Shown here piece after piece: positions 42,469-52,305 of a DNA stretch of 64,000 bases. The notes beneath the pieces are model-generated. The model was not told the DNA's origin and made no database searches. It saw nothing but the letters and a program-made list of their open reading frames with translations. Origin of the DNA: Pelagomonas calceolata (taxonomy: Eukaryota > Sar > Pelagophyceae > Pelagomonadales > Pelagomonadaceae); contig CAKKNE010000006.1 in assembly GCA_918797485.1 (NCBI GenBank), forward strand, positions 3,658,001 through 3,722,000, given 5' to 3'. The stretch's first letter is position 1. Each line of letters starts with the position of its first letter. The position numbers and the translations under genes were made by a program.

Positions 42469-45400
42469 ATGGCCCTGGCCCAGGACCTCGACCCCAACCG
42501 GCTCCTCCCGTCCCCACCCGGTGTTGGGGACGCGGCGCCGGCGGCGGTCTTCGCGACCATGGGCGTCTTCACGGGATTCTCGCCGGAGGTGCCCGGCGCC
42601 AAGGATCCCATTCCCATCGTGCCGTGGGACGACGATGGAGACTCCGGGAGCGACGACGCCATGGACGATTTTGATGAGGACCCGCGCGAGCTCTTCGCCG
42701 AGGATGAGGAGGAGGCCGACGCGCAGCGGCACGGCTTCGACGCGTCGGAGCGGCACCAGCAGTACCTCCAGAAGGTGCAGCTCGAGAAGCAGCGCGCGCA
42801 GCAGGAGGAGCTCCTGCGGGCCAAGAAGGAGGCTAGAAGGCGGAAGAAGAAGCAGGCGAAGTTATTAGCGGCGGCGGAAGCGCGCAAGGCCATGCGGGAG
42901 GTGCCGCCGCCGGCACCCGTGCAAGAAGAGGTAGAAGAGGCGGACCCGGAGGAGGAGCAGCTCGCGAAGGAGGCGCGGGTGCGCGAGACGCGGCGGCGCC
43001 AGAAGCAGCAGTACAAACGCTTGATGAAGACGCTGGCTCTTAAAAGACGGCAGGATTTGGCGTCCGCCGAGGACGACAAGGCGAAGGAGGACGAGTTCAA
43101 GCGCAAAGTGCGCGAGAACGGCCTGCGGCGCGCGCGGCAGCGCCGCGAGGAGGCGCTGAAGCGGAAGGAGGAACTGGGCGAGGTGGTGGCGGACGTCGTC
43201 CAGGGCTCGGCGGCGAAGGCCGCCTCTTTATTGAAGCAGGCCGAGCGGAACGTGCTCGAGAAGCAGAACGTGCTGACCGACGAGGACTTCCTGAACGCCG
43301 AGGAGGCCAAGGAGGCGCTCAAGCGGAAGCGCGCCGAGCAGGCGAGGCTCCGCCAGGAGCGGACGCGGCTCCAGCTCGAGAAGATCGCCGCGGACAAGCG
43401 CGCGAAGGTCGAGGCCGAGCAGAAAAAGGCCCAGAGATTACTACGACGCCAGGAATTAGTCAGGGAGCGCGTCCTGAACCGCGAGCGGCCCAAGGAACTC
43501 GTTGACAGGGGCGAGGACAAGGAGAACGAGCCCGTGCGCAAGGTCGCGGCCAAGGAAGAAGCGCCCGCGAAGCCCGTGCTGACCGAGGAGGAGAAAGAAC
43601 GAAGACGACTAAGAAGAGAGCAGCAGGCCGAGGCCATAGCTAGACTCAACAAGGTGTCCGAGAAGGACCAGCCCACCGGTGCTGTGGGAAGGGACTTCAA
43701 GGACTACAAGCGCAAGTTAGGGTTATCGAAGGACACGAAGGTTTTTTGCATGACGGGCTGGTACCCTTGTGTGAAAGACGCGTTGCTCGAGCGCGGCTGG
43801 CACTTCAATGACGACCGCGAGTCGACGTTCTACGACCTGAAGTGGACGCTGCGGAGCAACGACATCGACAAAGGCATCAAGCCGAACCAGCTCACGAACC
43901 ACTTCCTCAAAAACACGGCGATTACGACGAAGGCGGGCCTGACGCGTAGCTTGTGTGAGTTGCACTGGCACTGCGACGACCACAGCGACCACGTCTACCC
44001 GCGGGCCTACGACCTGTCGTCCCCGCATAGCCGGGGCTTCCTCGACGACTTTCGCGGATTGGAAGCGGAGAAGTGCCTCAAGAACGTGATCAGGAGCCTG
44101 GCGGGGGCCTCGTCCAGCGACGAGTCGTCCTCGGAGGACTCGTCCGAGTCAGATTCGGAGGTGACGGACCCCGCCGCGTCCGCCGACGAAATGAACATGG
44201 AGTCGACCGACGACGTCGCGGAGGCGCCGGCGCCGGCGCCCGTCGCCGAGGCGCCCGCGCCGGCCGACGACGCGTCGGACATTGATAGTCTGGAGATGGA
44301 CGAACTCGACGGTGTCTTAGGAGACAAGGAGGCGCCCTTGTTGTTCAACGAGGAATTGCTGCGGATCGCGCTGCGGGTCTGCCGGAAGAAGCTGCGGGTG
44401 CTAGTTGATGACGACACGGAGCTGGACGGGGGTTCGGGCTACTCTGATAGGTTAGTCACGGACCTCGAGTGGGAAGCTATGAGGCACGCCCAGGGTCGGG
44501 TGGATTGCTCCCTGGCCCTGCCGAAGGACATGCCCCCGACCTTGGATGATCTGTTGCATTTGAAAGACGTACCCGACGAAGAAGAGACGCGGAGCTCGTT
44601 GGACCAGGCCGGGTCCATCCTCGCGCGCGCGCGGGAAGACAAGTTGGAGAGAATCCGGAAGGCCGAGCTCACCGAGAGACGCAAGGAGGCGCGCCGCAAC
44701 TTGATGCGCGCGCCCTCCCCGTTGAAAGATGATCTGAGGAAGGAGATCGAGGCGGTCCTGGCGCAGTTGAGTTCCCTCGACCCGCAGCACCAGCTTAATG
44801 GTGGCCCCGCCTCGACGCGAAATACCTGGATCGCCAAGCCCGCCGCGAAATCAAGGGGGAGAGGCATCGCGACCTTTGATGATTTGGATAGACTACTGGA
44901 CCACTGCGACGCGAAGACGGGCGGCTCGGGCGCGCTCTGGATCGTCCAGAAGTACATGGAGTCGCAGTTGTTAATTGCGGAGCGGAAGTTCGACCTGAGG
45001 CAGTGGGTCCTCGTGACGGACTGGAACCCCCTCACGATCTATTTCTATGACGAGTGCTACGCGCGGTTCACGTCCCATAAGTTCACGGACGCGCGGGAAT
45101 CCTTGGAAAATCCCTTCGTGCACCTGGTGAATAATAGTATACAAAAGGATGGGGAGAACTTCCATGATGACATCGAAGCGGAGAACGGTGTGAGCATCGA
45201 GGACTGCATGTGGACGCAAGAGGACTTTGCCGGTTTTCTGGACTGGAAGATGGCGCGGACGGACGCGACGACGGATAGGTTACGCAAGTGTAAAGACTCT
45301 GATGACGTCTTCACTGATGTGGTGCAACCGGAGATGCGCAAAATTGCCGTCGAGGTGCTCCAGGCCGCGCGCGATTCGATAGAGCACCGGAAGAACTCCT

Positions 45401-46011
45401 GGGAGCTGTATGGCTACGACTTCATGGTCGACGCGGAGCTGCGGCCCTGGTTGATTGAAGTGAACTCGAGCCCGGCGTGCGACTACTCGACGGCCGTGAC
45501 GGAGCGGTACGTGAAGAAGGCTTTGGTGGACATTCTGAAGGTTACGATCGACAAGCGCGAGTGGGAGCGGACGCCCGTCGGCGACGAGCCGGACACGGGC
45601 GGCTGGCAGCTCGCGCACAAGGGGCCCTTCGTCGAGACGCCGATCGCGTCGCTGACGGGCGGCGACATCTACGCCGAGGGCAAAAAGGTGGAGGCGCCGC
45701 GGGCGATCCGGGCGCGCGCCCGCGCCGCGGCGAAGGCCGCGGCCGCCGCGAAGCGGCTGCGCGAGGAGCGGAAGCGGCGCGAGGTCGCGGAACGCCACGC
45801 GGCGGCGCGGCCGCCCTCGCCGAAGCACGACGACATGGCCGAGCTCGACGGCTTCCTCGAGGACGGCGCGACGGCGAAGCCGCCGGCCGTCGTCGCGCCG
45901 CCGTCGCCGCCGCGCGGCGCCGGTCGTCAGCGCCGCCGCCGGCGGCCTCGCCAGCAGGTCGTCGCCGTGCCGGTGCGTTCACGACCGGAACCGCGATGTA
46001 TGATACCCTAA
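42469..46011 (+). CDS. TTLL3: tubulin tyrosine ligase-like protein, TTLL3/TTLL8 (tubulin glycylase) type
   Basis: An intronless frame of about 1,180 residues from the first ATG at 42469. Residues 60-420 are long charged coiled coil, an extra compared with animal TTLL3. The core begins KVFCMTGWYPCVKDALLERG and DDRESTFYDLKWTLRSNDID, then LTNHFLKNTAITTKAGLTRS, characteristic of TTLL3/8/10. ATP-grasp motifs follow: TWIAKPAAKSRGRGIATFDD, ALWIVQKYMESQLLIAERKF, DLRQWVLVTDWNPLTIYFYD, and the metal/ATP-binding DFMVDAELRPWLIEVNSSPA. It would add glycine to tubulin tails of axonemes, implying a flagellated stage or retained tubulin code. An acidic Ser/Glu/Ala insert splits the catalytic region. Glycylase rather than glutamylase is by similarity of the N-terminal core. 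Confidence 0.9.
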   Translation: MALAQDLDPNRLLPSPPGVGDAAPAAVFATMGVFTGFSPEVPGAKDPIPIVPWDDDGDSGSDDAMDDFDEDPRELFAEDEEEADAQRHGFDASERHQQYLQKVQLEKQRAQQEELLRAKKEARRRKKKQAKLLAAAEARKAMREVPPPAPVQEEVEEADPEEEQLAKEARVRETRRRQKQQYKRLMKTLALKRRQDLASAEDDKAKEDEFKRKVRENGLRRARQRREEALKRKEELGEVVADVVQGSAAKAASLLKQAERNVLEKQNVLTDEDFLNAEEAKEALKRKRAEQARLRQERTRLQLEKIAADKRAKVEAEQKKAQRLLRRQELVRERVLNRERPKELVDRGEDKENEPVRKVAAKEEAPAKPVLTEEEKERRRLRREQQAEAIARLNKVSEKDQPTGAVGRDFKDYKRKLGLSKDTKVFCMTGWYPCVKDALLERGWHFNDDRESTFYDLKWTLRSNDIDKGIKPNQLTNHFLKNTAITTKAGLTRSLCELHWHCDDHSDHVYPRAYDLSSPHSRGFLDDFRGLEAEKCLKNVIRSLAGASSSDESSSEDSSESDSEVTDPAASADEMNMESTDDVAEAPAPAPVAEAPAPADDASDIDSLEMDELDGVLGDKEAPLLFNEELLRIALRVCRKKLRVLVDDDTELDGGSGYSDRLVTDLEWEAMRHAQGRVDCSLALPKDMPPTLDDLLHLKDVPDEEETRSSLDQAGSILARAREDKLERIRKAELTERRKEARRNLMRAPSPLKDDLRKEIEAVLAQLSSLDPQHQLNGGPASTRNTWIAKPAAKSRGRGIATFDDLDRLLDHCDAKTGGSGALWIVQKYMESQLLIAERKFDLRQWVLVTDWNPLTIYFYDECYARFTSHKFTDARESLENPFVHLVNNSIQKDGENFHDDIEAENGVSIEDCMWTQEDFAGFLDWKMARTDATTDRLRKCKDSDDVFTDVVQPEMRKIAVEVLQAARDSIEHRKNSWELYGYDFMVDAELRPWLIEVNSSPACDYSTAVTERYVKKALVDILKVTIDKREWERTPVGDEPDTGGWQLAHKGPFVETPIASLTGGDIYAEGKKVEAPRAIRARARAAAKAAAAAKRLREERKRREVAERHAAARPPSPKHDDMAELDGFLEDGATAKPPAVVAPPSPPRGAGRQRRRRRPRQQVVAVPVRSRPEPRCMIP

Positions 46012-46084
46012 CTTTTCGTTTCTCTAGCCGTGCCCCGGTCTACGCCACTCTGCCCCGACCGCAGATGCTCCGCGCCGGCGCGCA

Positions 46085-46110
46085 GCTAGCGCTTGTAAGA
46101 CACTAGAATT
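46085..46110 (+). promoter_or_regulatory. conserved motif upstream of ubiquitin-like-domain gene
   Basis: Reads GCTAGCGCTTGTAAGACACT followed by AGAATT, about 215 bp upstream of the ATG at 46325 and in the same sense as that gene. Confidence 0.5.
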
Positions 46111-46324
46111 GCAGTGGTCTCCGGATCCGGTGCCGCGCGAGCGAAAGCGCTGCCCCGCAGCCCGCGCCGCAACGCTCTTGGAGCTGTTTGATCGACGAAC
46201 CGGTGCTCACCCAAGTCCGCCCGGCTCCTCGGTCGATTGGGGTGCCGACAGGCTCACGCCCGAACGAGCAGTCCCGGCGCCGCGTGCGGGATTGCCAGCC
46301 GCGCGACCGCGACTCGCGCGCGCA

Positions 46325-49300
46325 ATGGCGGCGCCGGCCCAAGCGCCGCCGCCGCCGCCGCGCGCCGCGATCACTGTCCATGCCTGCGACCAGCAGGGGA
46401 AGAAGCAAACGTTTAAGGTCAACTCGACGACCAAGATGCAAGCGCTCTTCGACGCCTACGCGAAGAGCGAGGACGTAGACTCGCGCTGCTTCCTATTTAA
46501 AGGCTCGCGCGTCCACGCCGAGCAGACGGCCGCGGACCTGGGGCTGGTGGAGGGTGACCAGCTCGACGTCGAGCTCGTCACCGGCGAGGAAGCGGAAGCG
46601 GCGGGGGACGATCCGGACCTTCTTGGCAATTTCTATTTGGATCGGCTGCGAGGCGACGCGGCGACGCGGCCGATCTGGGCTCTCTCGCGAGGTCTGGCGG
46701 GGGTTGTGGACGAGGCTTCGGGAAATTACGAAAATGAATGCTCCATGGCAAGACCGCTCGCCGCGCTGGCAGCGACCTGCAAACGGGCGCGGGACCTCTG
46801 TACGCCGGGCCTGCGCGCGTGGACACGAAGCACGTTTGGCGGTGCGATGGACGTTGTAGCCATACCGCCAGAAGGCCACTCTCGCGGAACGGCCGACGAA
46901 CGCGAAGCGGACCACGATGCTACGTTCGAAGCTCTTATGTTCCTGCGCGCGGCAATTATACACCGCGCCCCGTCCGTGCTCCACCTGCGCGAGGGATTAG
47001 CGACACATTGCCTCGCGCTCATACGCGACGCCAGTCGCTGCGCCGCCTGCCGCCTCGCGGCGTGCCACGCGCTCGCGGGCTTGTACGCCAGTCTCCAGGA
47101 AAAGGATACGGCGGAGAGCAAACGTCTGCGCCTGATGATCGCGGCGGGCGTCTGCGAAGGTCTGAACGCGGATGCAAAGGTGGCGCCCGAGCTGAACGCC
47201 GACGGCTTCGAGCTCTTCGACCGCGCCGACGGCCGCCGCGCGTGGCCGGAGCTGTGGGACGCGGCACTGCAGTGCGTCGACCTCGAGCCGTGTTATGTGC
47301 ATGAAAACGTCAGAAACGACGACTGCGGCGCTCGGACCATCGCCATTGCACGGATCGCACGCCGGGTCGACGATAGCGTAGACGCACCGATAGCCTGGGA
47401 CACTGACGACGAAGACGACGTCGAGCTCGACCTGGGGCTGAGCGTGGCCGGCGGCCGGCGGCGGCAGGCGCGCGGCGAGTTGGCGGACGAGTTTGTGCGC
47501 CGAAGTGCCGGCCGCCTGAGGCGAGAGCTCCGGGAGTGCGTGGGAAGCGTGATCGCGCTGGCAGGCATCGCCCTCCGTACCGCGACATGCGACCTCGATG
47601 ACCAAATGCAGCGCTGTCTCTGCGCCCTTCTCGCGGCCGCGCTGCGCACCGACGGGCAGGACGACGACGAGGACTGCGATTCCTCGCAACGCATCGCCTA
47701 CACCGCCGCCACCGTCGCGGCCCGGCTCCTTTCAAATGCACAAGCCTGGAATCTGCGTCCGGTGCGGGCGAGCGGGCTGCCTCGCGCCCTTGCCGCTAGA
47801 TGTAGGCGGTCCAATTTGCCCCCTGTCGGCCCAGATGACATAGATGAACTCACCTCGCTAAGAGATGAGTTCAGGAACCTGAACGATGCCTCGGCATTGC
47901 CGGAGATGGTGCTGGCGTATGATCTTTTTTTCGGCGACGGGGACATGGCGATTGACAGTGTTATAGCATCCGTCGCGATGGTGGCGCTCGTCAACTACGT
48001 CCCAAAGGCGCCGACCGACGGCTGTGCGCTAGTCTTGACAACCTCTTGTCCGGAGGCGCAGGATCTGAAGGATTTAATAAATTCAATGACTGCCAAGTTC
48101 TCGCTCTCGGCGGTCGACGCCGCGATCATGCGCGTCGCCGCCCGCGACGCGGACGGCGCCGACGACGAGGCCTACCACTCGGCGGTCGCTGTGCTCGTCG
48201 AACATGTTGTATCCGCTGGCAGCACGTGGGTGGACCTGACGGACCGTGGTACCATTGACGCGCTAGTCGATGTGATCGTGCGCGAGAGCACGAGGCCCGC
48301 CATGCTTGGTGCGGTTCCGGGAACGTTTTCTCATTTGTTACGCGTGTCGACGGATACCCCGCGCACGGACGCGGGGCTTCTGAGGAATCTTATACGTGTG
48401 GCCGTTGCCCTCTGCCGGCTCGCCGCCGACAGTGATGAGGCGAGCACAAATCTGATCACCGATTCTCTTTTGGCGCTTCTGACAGCCGCGCCGCCTTCGC
48501 GCGACGTGGTCTACGTCATGGCGCGGGCCCTCGCCCGCGGTGGCGCGTTCTTGAAGGGGGGTACCAGAGCCGGTGTCCTCGTCGCTTCGCTAATCAAGCA
48601 CACGACGCACTCTCCACCAGGAAGGCTGGGCCTTGTGCCACTGCTCATTTGCGACGAAACCGTAGAGGTCCTGTTGCCGCTCTTGAGCTGTGCCGATTGG
48701 ATCCAAATTCCGACGGACGTTGGTATTTTCGAAGTCTTTACTGCTTACCCGTCCCCCGGCTTCTATGACAAACATGACGGCCGCCTGCAGGTGAGGGACG
48801 TGGCCGCCCTGCTGCTGTGCGTTAGGTCGCTGCGGTTGCCTGACGACTTCATGGCAAAGTTCGACGATGACAATTGCTGGGACTTTGGCGCGGGACTCGA
48901 TAGCGCGGACGGCTACGACTACGATGACCACCGATGGGAACACGTCGGAAAACTCACGCTTGAACACTTTCGGGCGCTGCTCGACATTGTCAAGGACAGT
49001 GCATAAATCTCCGCCACTGCTGAATTATGACATCCACGCCATCGACGCGACGCCAGCTCGACCCGACTCACCGGTTGATTTATGCACAGGCCAAGGACGC
49101 GGGCCGGCCGTCCGCGCGGATCGTCTACGAGTTTCTGCGCTACCTATCGCAATCGATGATGCGAAAGGACTCGCCCGAATTTAGCAAGGCCTTGTTCGTG
49201 CCGGTGGCGATGGCGCTCAAGGAACACGGCCACCTCGCGAAGTGGGGTAAAAAGGGCCACAAGACGGCCGAGAAGCTGCTCAAGACGCTCATGAAGCTGG

Positions 49301-49626
49301 GCGACGACTGCGTCGTGGTCGCGCTCGACGCCTTCGCGGAGGCGGCGATAGGAGTCCAGAAGCGCATCGCGAAGCGGCGCGCCGCGCGCGGAGGCGGCAC
49401 TGGCGGAGGCGGCGCTGGTGATGGTGCGGCTGAGGACACGGCCGCGCGCCAGGCGGCGGCGGACCAGGCGGCGGCAGATCTCCTCGCGTCGCTTGAGGCC
49501 GAGGAGCACAGGCCGGGGACCACGAAGAAGTCCAGAAAAAAAGGCAAGAAAGCGTCGGTGCCGCGCCGCGCCCGCGCCAGCGCCGGCCTCCGCCGCGGAG
49601 GTGTCTTCGTCTTCGTCTTCGTCTGA
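46325..49626 (+). CDS. ubiquitin/SUMO-like domain protein, two exons split by an introner
   Basis: Exon 1 (46325-48988) and exon 2 (49090-49626) join as LLDI-AKDAGRPSARIVYEF. From MAAPAQAPPPPP, residues about 15-90 form a SUMO/Rad60-SLD-like fold: ITVHACDQQGKKQTFKVNST, CFLFKGSRVHAEQTAADLGL, VEGDQLDVELV. The rest of exon 1 is about 780 residues, mostly helical with acidic loops, looking like a repeat solenoid but without a family I recognise. Exon 2 has a helical segment and a Gly/Ala-Glu linker. The frame ends at 49626, but a shifted frame continues at once with PASAAEVSSSS and acidic residues. The real protein may therefore run on into the SAM/RING sequence downstream. Start chosen as the first ATG directly before the ubiquitin-like fold. 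Confidence 0.6.
48997..49089 (+). mobile_element. introner element, 93 bp (in ubiquitin-like-domain gene)
   Basis: Ends CAGTGCATAAATC and TTGATTTATGCACAG. Flanks are GTCAAGGA (48989-48996, intron side) and GCCAAGGA (49090-49097, exon side), differing only at base 2, which turns GC into GT. The intron 48989-49089 is GT-AG. The internal hairpin word CCACGCCATCGA is kept. Confidence 0.9.
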
Positions 49627-50700
49627 GGACGACGACGACGACGATTTGCTGCTCCTGGCGAAACAACAAGCTTCGCGGTCGGCGCCGGCGCCGCGCGCCC
49701 GCGCCCGAACGCGCCCCCTGCTGCGGCGCCCGCGCCCGCGGTTAATCCCGCCATGGCCTTCGCGAGCGCGCTCCGCGGCTGGATCGTTTCCAGGGCGGCC
49801 GCATCGTCGGTACGGATCTCGCGCCCTACAAAAGCCCGGCGGCGCGTGGACTTTCAGTGCCGAAGGGCGGCGCCCTTAAGCTACTGCGGACGGTGGCCGC
49901 TCCTGCCGGCCTGCGTATCTCTCAGGACGGTCCGCGCATTGTTATCTCCAGCGTCGGGGCCGTAGCGATGCCTCCGCCGCCACCGCCGCAGCCGAAGCCT
50001 CCCGCCGCCCCCACCGCCCCCCGCCGGGCCCTTTCTGACCTCGCCGTCGATGATGATGATGAGGACGACGCGACGCCGGCGCGGAGGACACGACACGAAA
50101 ACGCGGATGTCCCGAGGCACGCCGTTGAGGATTTACTGAAGCTGGAATCAAACGCCGGGTCAATAACGGAAGAAGCTTTTGAAAGGCGGGCCGCCTCGCC
50201 GGACGCACGGCCGGTAGCCGCGCCGTGCCGGCCGACGAGGAGAAGGCGCCCGACGCCGGCCCCGCGCCGTCGCTCCTGCCGCTACTTACGCGCCGGCGGC
50301 GGACGCCGGCGCGTCGCGCGCCGACGCCCCGCTCGCCGCCCTCCTGGCGCGCCTCGACCTGAATCACATAGCCGGAGCGCTGGCAGCGGAGGAGATTGAT
50401 ATCGAGGCCCTTCCGCTTTTGTCGATCAGTGACCTCGTGGACATTGCGATCAAACCAGAAGATGCTGAGAAGCGCTGGTGGCGGCCGTGGCGCCGCCGCC
50501 CGCAGCGCCGCCGCCGCCGCCGATCGCGACGCCGTCGACGCAAGAGTGCCCGCTGTGCATGGACGGCGACCGCGAGATCGCGCTGGTCCCGTGCGGACGC
50601 CCTTCGCGCCGGGTGCGCGGGCCGGCACGCGACGGAGGCGCCCGATGTGCCGGCAGGATGTGGCGTCGACGATGAGGGTGTATTTCTTTTCCTGTTATGT
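49560..50700 (+). pseudogene. SAM domain and RING finger sequence with several frame breaks
   Basis: Consecutive segments on the plus strand read as one protein only if the frame changes about five or six times. They are PASAAEVSSSS plus an acidic run; DRFQGGRIVGTDLAPYKSPA and LKLLRTVAAPAGLRISQDGP; RRALSDLAVDDDDEDDA; a SAM domain (AALLARLDLNHIAGALAAEE, IDIEALPLLSISDLVDIAIK); and a C-terminal RING finger (ECPLCMDGDREIALVPCG, then an RAGCAGRH segment, then PMCRQDVASTMRVYF). The SAM/RING order suggests an E3 ubiquitin ligase, perhaps the C-terminus of the ubiquitin-like-domain gene just upstream. It is either a decayed gene or an intact gene hidden by sequence errors in GC-rich runs; I lean to the latter because the domains are still well preserved. 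Confidence 0.5.
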
Positions 50701-50749
50701 GCAATTGGACAGGCGCCTAGGCTAGTTACGTAACTATGGCGCTTTGGAC

Positions 50750-50774
50750 TTGCTAGTGTCTTACGGCCGCTAGC
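50750..50774 (-). promoter_or_regulatory. conserved motif between RING sequence and secreted-protein gene
   Basis: On the minus strand it reads GCTAGCGGCCGTAAGACACT followed by AGCAAG, the best match to the motif consensus. It lies about 150 bp before the ATG at 50921 but points the opposite way, the only such case here. Confidence 0.45.
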
Positions 50775-50920
50775 TGCCCCTTCCTCTGCGCTTTTTGCGC
50801 TTGGCTGCCTAGCCACCAGCCGCCGCGGGTCTACTTGTGCTTGCAAGGGCTAGACTAGACCCGTTGCACTGCGTGCTGTAACGGTTATCCATCCTAATCT
50901 ATTGAGTGTCACCGGAGACA

Positions 50921-52267
50921 ATGCCGCAGCCTCGACGCCATCGATGCGGCACGCTACTCCTTCTGCTGGCCGGCAGCAGCACAGCTGCAGCATCCGAAAC
51001 TCTCCGCGGCACGCTGCTCGTAAGCCATCAGGCCTTCGTCGAGCGCCTCTACATTTCCAGGAGGTACGAGCGCTGGTTCGGCGGCGTCGCCTACCTCGTG
51101 CTGCCGGGCACGGCGGGCCGGCGGCGCTCGCACGAAGCGACGGGCGCGACGGCGACCGTGCCCTCGCAGGACGCCTGCGACCGGTATGGGGTCGCCTGCT
51201 TCTTGGCCCGCCGCGGCGCCGGCCGGGACCCCTACGTCGCGGCCTACGCGCAGCTCTTCGGGCAGCTCGCGACGTTTTCGAGGCGCGACGAGCCGCCGCC
51301 GTGGCTGCGGCCCCACTGGCGCGGGACGGGGGGCGTCACCGGCGCGGTCGTGGCGCACCTAGATTTCTGGCTGGACCCGCCGTCGTTCGCGCACCGCGTC
51401 GACGCCTGTGTGGAATCAAATTTACGGCGCGTTCGCGGCCACGTCATCGCCGAGAAACGACTTTGTGAAGTCCACCCGACACACTGGTTGATTTCCACAC
51501 AGGTCGACGCGGGCGCGTTGGATCTCAAGCGGCCGTGGACGCTCGCGGCGGGTTTGAATCGCCCGCCCGACGACGCCGTCCGCGAGTTCCGGGTCTTCGG
51601 GCGGTACTGCCTGGGCGGCGAGGCGCTCGACGTCGATAGAGAATGGACGTGGGGCCACGACGCGAAGGACCAGGCGCGCCGCGCGTGGGCCGCGAGCGCG
51701 CCGACACGTGCGAAGGAGCCCGAGGCCTGCGCCGCCTGGGCCGACCTCTTCTACCTGCCGTCTCCCATCTTCGCGGACTTTGCGCAACTCTGCGGGACGC
51801 AGTTTAAATTCCACCACGAGGTGAGCGTGCCGACGGCGCTGCGCTTCCTCGAAGTGGAAGGCCGGGCGCCCGCGCCGCAGTTCTTGGATTGCTGGGGCTG
51901 CTCGCAGGCCTGGGCCAAGGACCCCGCCGTCATCGACCAGCACGCGTGCGGCCACCGCCTCGACCTCGGCCAGCGCCACGTGCGCGACGCCTTCCGCCAC
52001 CGGCTCGACCGGCGGCCCTTCGCGCGCGACGCCGTGCTCGAGAGCCAGATTTATGAATTGGACGCGGAGCAGGGCGGCGCCTGGGACGGCAAATCGCTAT
52101 ACTGGGAGACGGAGCGCAATCTAGATAGGTGGACGAACGGCTGCTGCCGGCTGCCCTCCGCGAACCAGACGGCCTGCGGCTGCGTCGGGCGCGACCCGCC
52201 GCGGACGGACGCGGCCGCGGCCGTGCCCTGCCACGGGGCCTACGTCCCGTCGACGGTCGTCGGGTGA
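50921..52267 (+). CDS. secreted or lumenal protein of unknown family, split by an introner
   Basis: From the ATG at 50921, MPQPRRHRCGTLLLLLAGSS then TAAASETLRG is a signal peptide with a likely cleavage after AAA-S. Exon 1 ends at 51397 and exon 2 starts at 51503, giving about 413 residues after splicing (SFAHR-VDAGALDL). Visible features are YERWFGGVAYLVLPG, ACDRYGVACFLARRGAG, HLDFWLDPPSF, WADLFYLPSPIFADFAQLC, FHHEVSVPTALRFLEVEG and a Cys-rich C-terminus (GCCRLPSANQTACGC). The pairing of a lumenal DFWLDP with W.DLFYLP segments recalls algal Golgi glycosyltransferase-like proteins, but no catalytic motif can be fixed. Function unknown. The unspliced frame is also open, adding 35 residues. Confidence 0.65.
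   Translation: MPQPRRHRCGTLLLLLAGSSTAAASETLRGTLLVSHQAFVERLYISRRYERWFGGVAYLVLPGTAGRRRSHEATGATATVPSQDACDRYGVACFLARRGAGRDPYVAAYAQLFGQLATFSRRDEPPPWLRPHWRGTGGVTGAVVAHLDFWLDPPSFAHRVDACVESNLRRVRGHVIAEKRLCEVHPTHWLISTQVDAGALDLKRPWTLAAGLNRPPDDAVREFRVFGRYCLGGEALDVDREWTWGHDAKDQARRAWAASAPTRAKEPEACAAWADLFYLPSPIFADFAQLCGTQFKFHHEVSVPTALRFLEVEGRAPAPQFLDCWGCSQAWAKDPAVIDQHACGHRLDLGQRHVRDAFRHRLDRRPFARDAVLESQIYELDAEQGGAWDGKSLYWETERNLDRWTNGCCRLPSANQTACGCVGRDPPRTDAAAAVPCHGAYVPSTVVG
51406..51502 (+). mobile_element. introner element, 97 bp (in secreted-protein gene)
   Basis: Ends CTGTGTGGAATCAAA (one A shorter than the family) and TTGATTTCCACACAG, with an exact 8-bp duplication GTCGACGC at 51398-51405 and 51503-51510. 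The intron 51398-51502 is GT-AG, 105 nt, and has no stop codon in the reading frame. Internally deleted relative to the 180-200-bp copies. Confidence 0.95.
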
Positions 52268-52305
52268 CGGCGTCCATGTATGTGTTGTTACTAAGAATCT
52301 TAAAA

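Noticed and set aside
1411-51502. Alternative donor at CTGT|GTGG inside the element end
   Set aside because: It also keeps frame in most copies, because 8 + 4 bases is a multiple of three. It fails at 21005 and leaves odd four-residue duplications, whereas donors in the target duplication restore repeat and domain consensus (for example DVG-ASEE).
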